This document shows positions 15,132-22,892 of a stretch of 54,201 nucleotides of DNA, piece by piece. A program made the position numbers and the translations under genes. The notes under the pieces are model-generated. The model saw nothing but the letters and a program-made list of their open reading frames with translations, did no database searches and had not been told where the DNA came from. Numbering within the stretch: the first letter of the stretch is position 1; each line of letters starts with the position of its first letter. Origin of the DNA: RXOA01 sp964547105. GTDB taxonomy: Bacteria > Bipolaricaulota > Bipolaricaulia > UBA7950 > UBA9294. Location of the stretch: NCBI GenBank assembly GCA_964547105.1, contig CAZJLO010000009.1:1-54201 (forward strand), given 5' to 3'.

Positions 15132-15836
15132 CTAGATTTGCACCAAGGCAAGAAGGGGCATGAAGTTGACGTCTCCGGTCATCAGACTCCCGACGGAATC
15201 TACCCCGAGCATCCCGACAAGCGTCACGAAGAAGTTGACGATCCCTTCAGCTGGCGAACTGACAATCACCGGCATCAGAGAATCCGCAAGCGGCATCCCG
15301 AGCGAGGCTTCCAGCCCCGCGAAGTACGCGGCATTCGCGGCGAAGAACGCATCGAACGCTGCCTGAAGCGCCAATGGATCCTGTTCGCGAGCGGCGACAA
15401 TCCCCCCTGCGAGAAGCATGCCGAATTCCGGCAGCGACAGGCTGCCAAGGTACGTCTCGAGCACGATGTACGGTTCGCCAATCGGATCGGCGCCGGATAT
15501 CCACTGGATCAGGAACGGCGTCGCATCGGCCGGCTCCCATTCCAGGATGACCGTTCCGAATTCGGCAAGCGAGCCGCCGGCAAAGTCGAAAGCCGTTCCC
15601 GTACTCGGGGACACCAACGGAAGGAATCCACCGATTTCGACCTTGTTGAATACGGTCACTTCCCGATCGAATTCAATGTGCATCCCCGTCACAGGGGTGT
15701 CCAGCGTGCTGTGCACCAGAGCGACCGCTTTTTCCCCCGCCGGGTACAACTCCAAGTTGACCGCTTGAGCCACTGCACAAAGACCGATCGATAGCACGAT
15801 TGCCACCACACCAAGGATTTTCATCCGTCTCCGCAT
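15132..15836 (-). CDS. Secreted protein of unknown function
   Basis: A 234-residue protein with a clear signal peptide (MKILGVVAIVLSIGLCAVAQA, cleavage near residue 25). The mature part begins VNLELYPAGEKAVALVHSTL and is Ala, Gly, Leu and acid rich with few charged clusters; the first half (to about residue 110) looks like a beta-sandwich and the second half is helical (ALQAAFDAFFAANAAYFAGL). I do not recognise the family. The start has GAGGAGG five bases upstream. It lies 39 bases after ispD on the same strand. Confidence 0.75.
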   Translation of the reverse strand: MRRRMKILGVVAIVLSIGLCAVAQAVNLELYPAGEKAVALVHSTLDTPVTGMHIEFDREVTVFNKVEIGGFLPLVSPSTGTAFDFAGGSLAEFGTVILEWEPADATPFLIQWISGADPIGEPYIVLETYLGSLSLPEFGMLLAGGIVAAREQDPLALQAAFDAFFAANAAYFAGLEASLGMPLADSLMPVIVSSPAEGIVNFFVTLVGMLGVDSVGSLMTGDVNFMPLLALVQI

Positions 15837-15875
15837 CAGGACCTCCTCACTCCACTCCTGGGAATAGATGCCATT

Positions 15876-16729
15876 CTAGCGTTCATTCGCCGAACCGGCA
15901 ATATCGTTCGACTCGTTCGCACTGGGCTCCGAGATCCGATCCTCTCTGTGCGCGATGATTTGACGCGCGTGAACCAGATCTGCCCGGGTGGTCACCTTGA
16001 TGTTGGTTTCCTCTCCCTCGACAACGGCAACGGGCCGCCCCGAAGCGAGCAGCAATCCCGCATCATCCGTTGCCGTCTCGCCGCCGGAAGACGCTGCCAG
16101 CAGGTGGGAACGGATGAATCCTTGCGGCGTTTGCATGCGTAGGAGTCGATCGCGGGGGACATCTCCCGACACGAGCATGCCTGCTTCGTCCTGATAACGA
16201 ATCGTGTCCACAACAGCGAGCCCCGGTACCGCCGCTCCGTGAACCTCCACCGCATCGATAACTCGATCGATCAGCTGAAGAGATGGAAACGGACGGGCGG
16301 CATCGTGCACCAGAACAATCTCTCCCCGCGCCGCTCTGACTCCGGCAAGCGATGAATCCTGCCTTCGCGGTCCCCCGTCCACAAACAGGACTCTCTTCCG
16401 GACTGCTTCCGCTGCGATCTTTTCTAGAGCAAGCNNNNNNNNNNCCTCACCGACGACCAGGTCGAAGGCCACCCGTGTCATTTCGTGCGGGTCACCGATC
16501 CCACGGGGACGCGCACGCTGTTCGGCATCGACCAGCAGACCTATGCGGTGCGCTCCGCCGGCTGGCAGACGACGACCAATTCGTTGACACGACAGCTGCC
16601 CTCGAACGCGCACAGCGACCATGCGAGTAGCGATCGGCCCGCCAGCTTCACGTGAATCTTGTTGATGCCGGCAGCCATCCGCCGCCCTTGGCCGGCCGCG
16701 AGAAGAACCGCGCTAACGTTGCTCGCCAT
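15876..16729 (-). CDS. ispD: 2-C-methyl-D-erythritol 4-phosphate cytidylyltransferase, broken by an assembly gap
   Basis: IspD makes CDP-methylerythritol in the MEP isoprenoid pathway. Starting at the ATG at 16729, the N-terminus reads VSAVLLAAGQGRRM, the CTP-binding loop. After the gap the core continues with FVDGGPRRQDSSLAGV, EIVLVHDAARPF, QTPQGF, TDDAG and VEGEETNIKVTT, all conserved in IspD. The two parts are in different frames, separated by 10 Ns (16435-16444) and about 100 bases beside the gap that do not fit IspD. The break is therefore most likely an assembly artefact. The gene follows the PD40 lipoprotein by 15 bases; Dxr, the preceding pathway enzyme, is at 46297-47502. Confidence 0.85.
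16435..16560. other. Scaffold gap plus non-matching contig end inside ispD
   Basis: Ten Ns (16435-16444) are followed by about 115 bases that interrupt ispD with a stop at 16541-16543. Read on the plus strand the same bases give an open, protein-like frame including HFVRVTDPTGTRTLFGIDQQ. This suggests the contig end is chimeric or comes from another sequence. Confidence 0.7.
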
Positions 16730-16743
16730 GTTCTCGCACGCAG

Positions 16744-17301
16744 CTAGGGCGATGGCTCGCCCGATTCGGAATCGGAGCCGTTCTCCACGCCCGACTCCGT
16801 CAGCTGACGGATCGCGCCTTCGTCCGGACTGACAGCGTAGATCTCCCACGAGCCCGATCGTGTCGAGTTGAAGAGAATCTCTCCGCTGGTGCTCCAAGAT
16901 GGGTTGTAATCCTCGCCGGAATGGGTCGTCATCCGCGTCTGCTCACCGGTCTCGATATTCACGACATACAGATCGATGTTGTCGTTTCGCTCGGACGTGA
17001 ACACAAGCCGCGCCCCATCCGGCGACCAACTCGGCGCCCAATTCACCGCACCATCTGATGTGATCTGCCGTTCGGTGCCGGATGCGATGTCCATCAGGAA
17101 CAGTTCGAATCCATCTTCCACAGGAGACGCGTAGGCAATCTGCGTTCCGTCCGGCGATGCCGCCGGCTCCCATCGCTGATACGCCGGACCGTCTCCTCCA
17201 GTCAGGAGCGAGCATCCCGCCACCCCGAACACAAGCAGAACGCCGGCCGCCGCCAGAGTTCTCCTTGACCGCCGACCGCTACCTGCCGTTCTTGTTCCCA
17301 T
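16744..17301 (-). CDS. Lipoprotein with TolB-like (PD40) beta-propeller repeats
   Basis: A 185-residue protein with a lipoprotein signal: Arg-rich start, LAAAGVLLVFGVAGC and lipobox Cys30. It then has three PD40/WD40-like blades: EPAASPDGTQIAYAS, APSWSPDGARLVFTSERND and NPSWSTSGEILFNSTRSGSW. Three blades are too few for a closed propeller, so it may be a shortened relative of TolB or a partner of another propeller. The acidic tail ends ENGSDSESGEPSP. The ATG at 17301 follows AAGG; an open frame extends 12 codons further upstream without a site. It shares a transcript with ispD and has a divergent promoter with prmC. Confidence 0.82.
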   Translation of the reverse strand: MGTRTAGSGRRSRRTLAAAGVLLVFGVAGCSLLTGGDGPAYQRWEPAASPDGTQIAYASPVEDGFELFLMDIASGTERQITSDGAVNWAPSWSPDGARLVFTSERNDNIDLYVVNIETGEQTRMTTHSGEDYNPSWSTSGEILFNSTRSGSWEIYAVSPDEGAIRQLTESGVENGSDSESGEPSP

Positions 17302-17437
17302 CGCACACCTTCCCCCGTTGTCCCAATTCCGACGCATCGCGTTCGCCCTACGGAGATCTTCCTGGACAGAACGAACCGCGTGCTGTCACCACCGTGTTGA
17401 GCAAACACGATGGATGTCGTCCAATCGCCAGCCCCGA

Positions 17438-17466
17438 ATTATAGCGACCTCTTGACCCCCCAACAA
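17438..17466 (-). promoter_or_regulatory. Promoter for the PD40 lipoprotein-ispD transcript
   Basis: On the minus strand TTGTTG (17466-17461) and TATAAT (17443-17438) are 17 bases apart, a near-consensus sigma70 promoter. The predicted start near 17431 gives a leader of about 130 bases. It overlaps the oppositely directed prmC promoter. Confidence 0.7.
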
Positions 17467-17480
17467 GATTCTGCTATTCT
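17452..17480 (+). promoter_or_regulatory. Promoter for prmC-ftsE-ftsX
   Basis: TTGACC (17452-17457) and TATTCT (17475-17480) have a 17-base spacer, with a predicted start near 17487. The -35 box lies inside the spacer of the minus-strand promoter. Confidence 0.7.
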
Positions 17481-17527
17481 ATACGGCAATATCGGCTGTT
17501 TGGGGTACTCAGGGATGGGGGGTTACA

Positions 17528-18431
17528 CTGGCAGTATGCTGGACAGTTCGTGAGGTTCTCAACTGGACGCGGAGCTATTTCGAGGGAGCGGGGATCGTCC
17601 AGCCAAGGCTGGAAGCAGAGATCTTGCTCGCGCATACCCTTGATGTGGAACGGCTCCAGCTCTACCTTTCCCCCGACAAACCGCTGAGTCCGGCCGAGCG
17701 CGAGCGGTTTCGGGAAATCGTCAAGAAACGCCATCACGGTGTTCCCGTACAGCAGCTCACCGGGGAGATCATGTTCTTCGGCCTCTCNNNNNNNNNNGCA
17801 ACAATTGACCGGTGAGGTCATGTTTCTCGGTCTTCCGTTCCGGGTACGGCCAACCGCACTGATCCCGCGTCCTGAGACGGAAGAACTTGTCGAGTTGGCG
17901 CTGGATGTCGTTCCTCGTGATCGTCCCTCAACGGCGCTTGATCTCGGAACCGGCTCCGGCGTTATCGCCATCTGCCTTGCCAAGTACGCTCCGCTGTCCG
18001 ATGTCGTGGCAACGGACATCAGCACCGACGCGCTGATCCTGGCAAAGGAGAATGCATCCCGACTCCATGTGACGGACCGAATCCAGTTTATCGAGAGTGA
18101 CTGGTTCGCGTGCATCGATGGTACATTTGACGTGATCGTCTCCAATCCGCCATATATCGACACGGAAGATCTGCCCGACCTGCAGCGTGAGGTTCGGGAT
18201 CACGAGCCACACGTTGCGTTGGACGGCGGGGAGTCGGGGCTTGCATCCATCCGAAACCTCGCACAGGGGGTGCGCGAACACATGGTGTCCGGCGGAAGAT
18301 TGCTGCTGGAGATCGGTGGCGCACAGGGGGAAGCTGTCGCTGCATCGCTCGACGGTATCGGCCTTGAAGTCGAACAGGTACGCCGAGATCTCGCTGGGAA
18401 AGAGAGGTTCGTGATCGCCCGATGTCCGTGA
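17528..18431 (+). CDS. prmC: Peptide chain release factor N5-glutamine methyltransferase, broken by an assembly gap
   Basis: PrmC methylates the GGQ glutamine of release factors 1 and 2. The N-terminal helical domain (WTVREVLNWTRSYFEGAG, RLEAEILLAHTLDVERLQLY) precedes the gap. The methyltransferase domain follows: RVRPTALIPRPETEELVE, LDLGTGSGVIAICLAK (SAM site) and the diagnostic SNPPYI. The residues QQLTGEIMFFGL before the gap recur as QQLTGEVMFLGL after it, so two overlapping, diverged contig ends were joined. No ATG, GTG or TTG lies in frame before WTVRE after the promoter; a CTG at 17528 behind GGGGGG is the best candidate, or the start has a sequence error. The stop overlaps ftsE. Confidence 0.85.
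17788..17797. other. Scaffold gap (10 Ns) inside prmC between overlapping contig ends
   Basis: The 38 bases before the gap (17750-17787) and those after it (17798 onward) are diverged copies of the same prmC segment. The gap is really a negative overlap, probably between strain variants. Confidence 0.8.
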
Positions 18432-19084
18432 TTGTTCAGGTGTCCGAACTGCATTTTCTGAGTGAAGATGGACTCAAGGTGCTCGATGACATCCATCTTC
18501 GCGTCGATCGAGGCGAGTTGCTGTTCATCACAGGTCCGGCTGCAGCGGGTAAATCCGTATTGATGGGCCTTCTCGCCGCACATGTCGCCCCTCAGCGCGG
18601 TCAGATCCTTGTCCACGGAAGGAATATCGCTCGAATGAGCCGCAAGAAGGCGTACGAACTGCGCCAGCGAATAGGCTATCTGCCACGCGGATTCACTCCT
18701 CTGAATCGAACGCCAATGGAGAACCTGATGTTCAAGCTGCGGGCTCTTGGCTACGTTCGGGAAGCGGCGGAGGAAAGGGCACTGATCGCCCTTGAGCAGG
18801 TCGGCTTGTCTTCGAGGCTTTCCTCCCTTCCGGAGTCGCTCGAACCTCCGGATTGGGTCAGGGTCGGATTGGCCCTTCTTCTGTGCACCGACCCGGTTCT
18901 CCTGCTTCTCGATGAGCCGTTTGCCAAGCTCGATTCGGAAGGAACTGCGGAGGTTTGCGGGCTGCTGAACAAGCTTCGCGAAAGAGACCTCACGACGGTC
19001 CTGGCAACACGAGAGATCCCTCCCATGCTTGAACATACGTTCCGTGTGGTTCGCCTTGCGGATGGAAGGATCGTGTCTTCATGA
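18422..19084 (+). CDS. ftsE: FtsE-like cell-division ABC ATPase with eroded catalytic motifs
   Basis: FtsE pairs with the membrane protein FtsX at the divisome to activate peptidoglycan hydrolases. The 220-residue protein keeps Walker A (GPAAAGKSV, 38-46) and Walker B plus catalytic Glu (LLLLDEP, 160-166). However, the Q-loop reads RIGYLPRGF with no Gln (83-91), the LSGGQ signature is replaced by ESLEPPDWV (138-146), and the switch His is Arg197 in LATREIP. A normal FtsE has LSGGEQQR and ATHD. It overlaps prmC by 10 bases and ftsX by ATGA. Nucleotide binding looks possible but normal hydrolysis doubtful. The FtsX neighbour supports the identity. Confidence 0.85.
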   Translation: MSVIVQVSELHFLSEDGLKVLDDIHLRVDRGELLFITGPAAAGKSVLMGLLAAHVAPQRGQILVHGRNIARMSRKKAYELRQRIGYLPRGFTPLNRTPMENLMFKLRALGYVREAAEERALIALEQVGLSSRLSSLPESLEPPDWVRVGLALLLCTDPVLLLLDEPFAKLDSEGTAEVCGLLNKLRERDLTTVLATREIPPMLEHTFRVVRLADGRIVSS

Positions 19085-19923
19085 GCACATTCCCGTACAT
19101 TTGTCGAGAACTGATGCACGCCGTCCGCGGCAAGGTCGTCTCGATTTTCATCCTCGTGTTTGCGTCGATCTTTGTCACGCTATTCGTTTTCTCGGCGTTC
19201 TTTCTTCTTGCGCCCGCATCCGACGATTCTCAGCCGCTTGATTGGACGCCGGGAACGGTCATCGTCCACCTCATTCCAACCGCAACTACCGACGAAGCCC
19301 AATCCGTCTATGCCGCCGTTCGATCTATCAGCGGAGTCACCCAGGCCAACTACCTGTTCGGGGAGGAGCTCGATCCACCGCAGACCACTGGCGTGTTTCT
19401 CGTTCGCGTGGACGGCGAGTCGTTCAGCAGCGCGCACGAGGCCATCTCCCGCTTGACGGCGGTCGCTGAGGTTGAAACCGTCGCTCAGCCGGAAGGCAAA
19501 CTCAAAGCGACAGTCCCGTTGACAGCACGCGCCGTCCTGCTGGCACTGCTGGTCCTCGGCATCATCGGCACGCTCGTTGCCGCACGGTTCGCCTACCGGC
19601 ATCTGCTTGGAGCGTTCTCAAACGAACTGCAGCTCCTGCGGCTGGCCGGCACCCCCGATGCAACGGTACTCATTCCAGTGTTCCTCATCGGGATTCTCGA
19701 AGCGCTGGCCGCGCTGGTGCTGGTCGTCCTTATTGTGTCGCTGCTCCGTGTTGCCGCCTTGTCTTCTCCTGATGGAGCCCTGGCAACATCCACGCTGCTT
19801 GCGAATGGAGGCCGCGTTCTCGCCGTCCTTCTCTTGAACATTCCGCTTGGAATCGTCGTCGGATCCCTCGCCGGCGCGGTGGGAGTCAGTCTCGTATTCT
19901 CAACTCGGGTTGAAGCGCCCTAA
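19081..19923 (+). CDS. ftsX: Cell-division protein FtsX
   Basis: A 280-residue FtsX: a short cytoplasmic start, TM1 (about 20-45, VVSIFILVFASIFVTLFVFSA), an extracytoplasmic domain (about 50-145) and three C-terminal TM segments (LTARAVLLALLVLGIIGTLV; TVLIPVFLIGILEALAALV; GRVLAVLLLNIPLGIVVGS). The loop FSNELQLLRLAGTPDATVLI between TM2 and TM3 matches the conserved FtsX coupling region. It overlaps ftsE by ATGA, so the two are coupled. FtsX transmits the FtsE state to periplasmic amidase activators or hydrolases. Confidence 0.9.
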   Translation: MSTFPYICRELMHAVRGKVVSIFILVFASIFVTLFVFSAFFLLAPASDDSQPLDWTPGTVIVHLIPTATTDEAQSVYAAVRSISGVTQANYLFGEELDPPQTTGVFLVRVDGESFSSAHEAISRLTAVAEVETVAQPEGKLKATVPLTARAVLLALLVLGIIGTLVAARFAYRHLLGAFSNELQLLRLAGTPDATVLIPVFLIGILEALAALVLVVLIVSLLRVAALSSPDGALATSTLLANGGRVLAVLLLNIPLGIVVGSLAGAVGVSLVFSTRVEAP

Positions 19924-19971
19924 TGTCCTGCCGTCGCGGGGGTACGTAGGGAGCAGATTCCCAAGCTCACC

Positions 19972-21057
19972 CTAACCTGAGCCCGGATCTTGCTCGGCAG
20001 CCTCACCCTCGCCGGAACCAATCCGCTTCAAGCCGCGTTTGGAGCTGACGTGGGCCAGTCCAAGGCGGACGATGCACATGATCCCGACAGCCACGAACAA
20101 GAACTCAACCGCCTTGAAGATCAAGCTGTAGGCGACGGCGCCCTGCTTGCCGATTCCCACTAGGGTGAAAATGCCGATCATTGCCGCCTCGCTCGTTCCC
20201 AACCCACCAGGCGTAATCCACAGCAGAAAAGATAGCATCAGGCTGAACACGTACAGGATCCACAGCTGTCCTGCCGTGAAGATCAGATGTGCTGAGAAGT
20301 AGAAGAAGATGAGCGGCCGTACGAACACCATGAACGTCACAACGAGTTGAATCAGGAATGCGAGCACTGTGCCCCGCCAATGGTACGTGAACGCGTTGGC
20401 GATTTCGTTTTCGGTCTCCGATACCTTGTTCGCGGCGCGCTCCAATCCGCTCTTCCATCGAGGAAACGGGTGGGCAAGCCAGCGAATTGCCCGACTGACC
20501 CACTTGAAATTCCAGGCGAAGTTCACCAATCCGATCAACAGCCAAAACGTGATGAACGCCATCCCGGCGAAGACACTGCGGCGGCTGCTTGCATCGATCT
20601 CCGGGTGAAGAGCAACCGAGAACGTGCCAATGATCAAGAAGACGAGGACGGCAATCCCGCCAAGGAAGCGCTCAACGACAATCGTTGCAATGACTCGCGG
20701 CCCGGTCGCTGACGTGCGCTTCATCGCCATGATCGCCCGAACCGGTTCCCCGCCGAAGTAGAGTGTCGGCGTGAGATACGAGACAGCGTACCCGCCAAGA
20801 CGAGACGCAATAACAGTCGACAGCGGGAGATCTACGCCGTAGATGCGAAGGATCACCCACCAACCCAGCACGTAGGCGATCATCGACACGACAACGTTGG
20901 CGATTACGGCAAGAATCCCAGCCACGCCAAGCGCGGACACTTGGGCGAGAATGCCCCCGATGCCGACCCAATAGAGGACGCCACCGAGGAGCCCCAGTCC
21001 GACAATCACGGAGACCGTGTATGTTACAGTCTTCCTCATCTTCGCCCGGTTTCCCAT
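19972..21057 (-). CDS. Flippase-like membrane protein (YbhN/MprF-transmembrane family)
   Basis: The 361-residue protein has seven to eight hydrophobic segments and the family landmarks LTPTLYFGGEPVRAIMAMK, TIVVERFLGGIAVLVF and WITPGGLGTSEAAMIGIF. This is the lysylphosphatidylglycerol synthase TM-region/UPF0104 fold, lacking the soluble aminoacyl-transferase domain, so it is probably a lipid flippase-type protein rather than MprF itself. Possible starts are ATG at 21057 (chosen; GGTGG just upstream), GTG at 21063 and ATG at 21039. It is convergent with ftsX, with only 48 bases between. Its substrate is unknown. Confidence 0.8.
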   Translation of the reverse strand: MGNRAKMRKTVTYTVSVIVGLGLLGGVLYWVGIGGILAQVSALGVAGILAVIANVVVSMIAYVLGWWVILRIYGVDLPLSTVIASRLGGYAVSYLTPTLYFGGEPVRAIMAMKRTSATGPRVIATIVVERFLGGIAVLVFLIIGTFSVALHPEIDASSRRSVFAGMAFITFWLLIGLVNFAWNFKWVSRAIRWLAHPFPRWKSGLERAANKVSETENEIANAFTYHWRGTVLAFLIQLVVTFMVFVRPLIFFYFSAHLIFTAGQLWILYVFSLMLSFLLWITPGGLGTSEAAMIGIFTLVGIGKQGAVAYSLIFKAVEFLFVAVGIMCIVRLGLAHVSSKRGLKRIGSGEGEAAEQDPGSG

Positions 21058-21160
21058 GTCCACCGAAGTCTACCGTGTCTCCATCACATCACTCAAGCAC
21101 GGATGTCCCCACCGATCGCTCCAAGCATCCGGCAGCCAGTTGATCCACCGAAGAAACAAG

Positions 21161-21658
21161 CTAGGCTGCCCGAATCATCTCCGCGGCAAGCCGAAGCGCC
21201 GCCTCGGCCGTAGCTTGCTTGTTCTCGATTCGACTTCCGTTCCATCGGTAGCTGCGGACGAAAACATCCCCGCCGATCGCAACGCCGATGTAGACGAGCC
21301 CGACCGGCTTCTCCTCCGAGCCTCCACCGGGCCCGGCAATCCCCGTGGTCGCCACCCCCACCTCCGTGGTCAAGCCATGGAGCACCCGGCACCCCGCCGC
21401 CATCTCCGATGCCACCGCTTCGCTCACAGCGCCATGGTCGGAGATCGTCCGGTCAGCGACCCCAAGAAGATGGATTTTCGCCTCGTTGCTGTAGGCAATG
21501 ACACCGCCGGCGAAGTACACAGATGATCCGGGAACATCGGTGATCGAACTGCCGACAAGTCCCCCTGTACAAGACTCTCCGACCGCAATCCTCCACGAGC
21601 GGTCGGCAAGCAGCCTGCCAAGTTCCCTGCTCCAATGCTCGATTCTGTTGTCAGCCAT
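21161..21658 (-). CDS. pncC: Nicotinamide-nucleotide amidase (CinA C-terminal domain)
   Basis: PncC deamidates NMN in pyridine-nucleotide salvage. The 165-residue protein has AVGESCTGGLVGSSITDVPG, FAGGVIAYSNEAKIHLLGV, HGAVSEAVASEMA and GVATTGIAGPGGG, the complete CinA C-terminal pattern, with no N-terminal COG1058 domain attached. The ATG at 21658 has AGGAG upstream and overlaps the nth stop by 8 bases (ATGGCTGA), so nth and pncC are co-translated. Confidence 0.93.
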   Translation of the reverse strand: MADNRIEHWSRELGRLLADRSWRIAVGESCTGGLVGSSITDVPGSSVYFAGGVIAYSNEAKIHLLGVADRTISDHGAVSEAVASEMAAGCRVLHGLTTEVGVATTGIAGPGGGSEEKPVGLVYIGVAIGGDVFVRSYRWNGSRIENKQATAEAALRLAAEMIRAA

Positions 21659-22400
21659 CTGCCTCTCCTGGAAGCACAAGGACTTCCTTGCCTTCCGCTT
21701 GACTTCTCTTTCCCGTCGGACAACCTTCGATCAGCGGACACACGCCACACGCCGGATGTCTCGGGTGGCACATCTCTCGTCCCAGCGTGATCAGCAACAG
21801 GTGAAGCTTCCTCATCAAAACAGGATCCGCCGTGATTCGATCATTCAGAGCATCATGAGGGTCTCGCTGCTCGGGATCGATCCATCTCAGACGTTTCGTA
21901 ACACGGGCAATGTGGGTGTCGACAGGGAAGTAGGGCTTGCCAAACGAGAACAACAGCACGATCCCCGCCGTTTTCTTCCCCACGCCTGGAAGCTTCATCA
22001 GCCACTCAAGCGCCGTGGCTGTCGTCATCTCTGCCAGGAACCCAAGATCGAACGCGCTTGGATCCCCCCCGGAAGCGTGAATCCGCGTCAGCGCTGCTTG
22101 GATATGCATCGCCTTCTGCCGGTGCAGGCCGCCTGTTCGGATCACTGCCGCCAGTTCATCCGGCTGCGCCGTCCTGACCGCCTCCCAATCCGAGTAGCTC
22201 GCGCGGAGCGCCGCGTAGGCACGGTCGCGATTCCGATCATTGGTGTTCTGGGACAAGATCGTCGCGACAAGCGTCTCCACCGGATCCGATGCATCGAGTC
22301 CCGGCGTTCCGAATGCCTCTTCCAGCCGATCGGCCACTTCCCCGATTTCCAGCAGACTGTTCACGCCGGAAGGGTAGGCGAAGAACTTCGCTCGATCCAC
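21651..22400 (-). CDS. nth: Endonuclease III (DNA glycosylase/AP lyase)
   Basis: The HhH motif LPGVGKKTAGIVL supplies the catalytic Lys, and VDTHIARV the catalytic Asp. The [4Fe-4S] cysteines C-x6-C-x2-C-x5-C (CHPRHPACGVCPLIEGC) close the core at about 205-225. At 249 residues it is slightly longer than E. coli Nth, with an N-terminal extension and a polar tail (GKRSQAEGKEV). It begins with GTG at 22400, behind GGGGAG. It removes oxidised pyrimidines in base-excision repair. Confidence 0.93.
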   Translation of the reverse strand: MDRAKFFAYPSGVNSLLEIGEVADRLEEAFGTPGLDASDPVETLVATILSQNTNDRNRDRAYAALRASYSDWEAVRTAQPDELAAVIRTGGLHRQKAMHIQAALTRIHASGGDPSAFDLGFLAEMTTATALEWLMKLPGVGKKTAGIVLLFSFGKPYFPVDTHIARVTKRLRWIDPEQRDPHDALNDRITADPVLMRKLHLLLITLGREMCHPRHPACGVCPLIEGCPTGKRSQAEGKEVLVLPGEADG

Positions 22401-22469
22401 CTTGCTCGCTCCCCGTCGAGTCGAAACGCCGGCGGCGGCGAACTACAATCGTAGCAGGAGGCGATTCAC

Positions 22470-22892
22470 ATGATTCTTGCAGAAGACACCCATCGTTCTC
22501 TACTTGCACGCATGATGGATGGAGAAGACTTCATGGAGCAGCTCAGTTCTCTTCCGCTGGATCCGGACGCGGCCGTTCTTGCCTCCGGCGTGGGCATGCT
22601 GCGGCATGTGACCATCGGGTACTGGACCGGCGACCGCTACCAAGAGACCGTCCTCGCTGAGCCGATGGAACTTGTCAGCACCCAGGGAAACATCGGGCAC
22701 GATGGCGCCAAGCGCGTCATTCACTGTCATGTAGCCTTGGCAAAAAGAGATGGATCGGTTATTGGAGGGCATCTTCTGGCGGCGACGGTTCACAATACCG
22801 TCGAACTCCACGTCATGCCGCTTCCCGGCGTTTCCATGGTCCGTCGGCGCGAACCAAACGGTCTTATGGCACTGTATCCGGAGTGTCTGTGA
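22470..22892 (+). CDS. PPC/DUF296-domain protein
   Basis: A 140-residue single-domain protein. HVTIGYWTGDRYQE, EPMELVSTQGNIG, RVIHCHVALAKRDGSVIGGH and LLAATVHNTVELHVM follow the PPC (plants and prokaryotes conserved) fold, with the His residues that can bind metal. Free-standing bacterial PPC proteins are trimers of unknown role; in plants the fold accompanies AT-hooks. An AGGAGG site precedes the ATG, and TACAAT at 22444-22449 may be its -10 box. Its 3' end overlaps the end of fmt by 29 bases, tail to tail. Confidence 0.8.
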   Translation: MILAEDTHRSLLARMMDGEDFMEQLSSLPLDPDAAVLASGVGMLRHVTIGYWTGDRYQETVLAEPMELVSTQGNIGHDGAKRVIHCHVALAKRDGSVIGGHLLAATVHNTVELHVMPLPGVSMVRRREPNGLMALYPECL

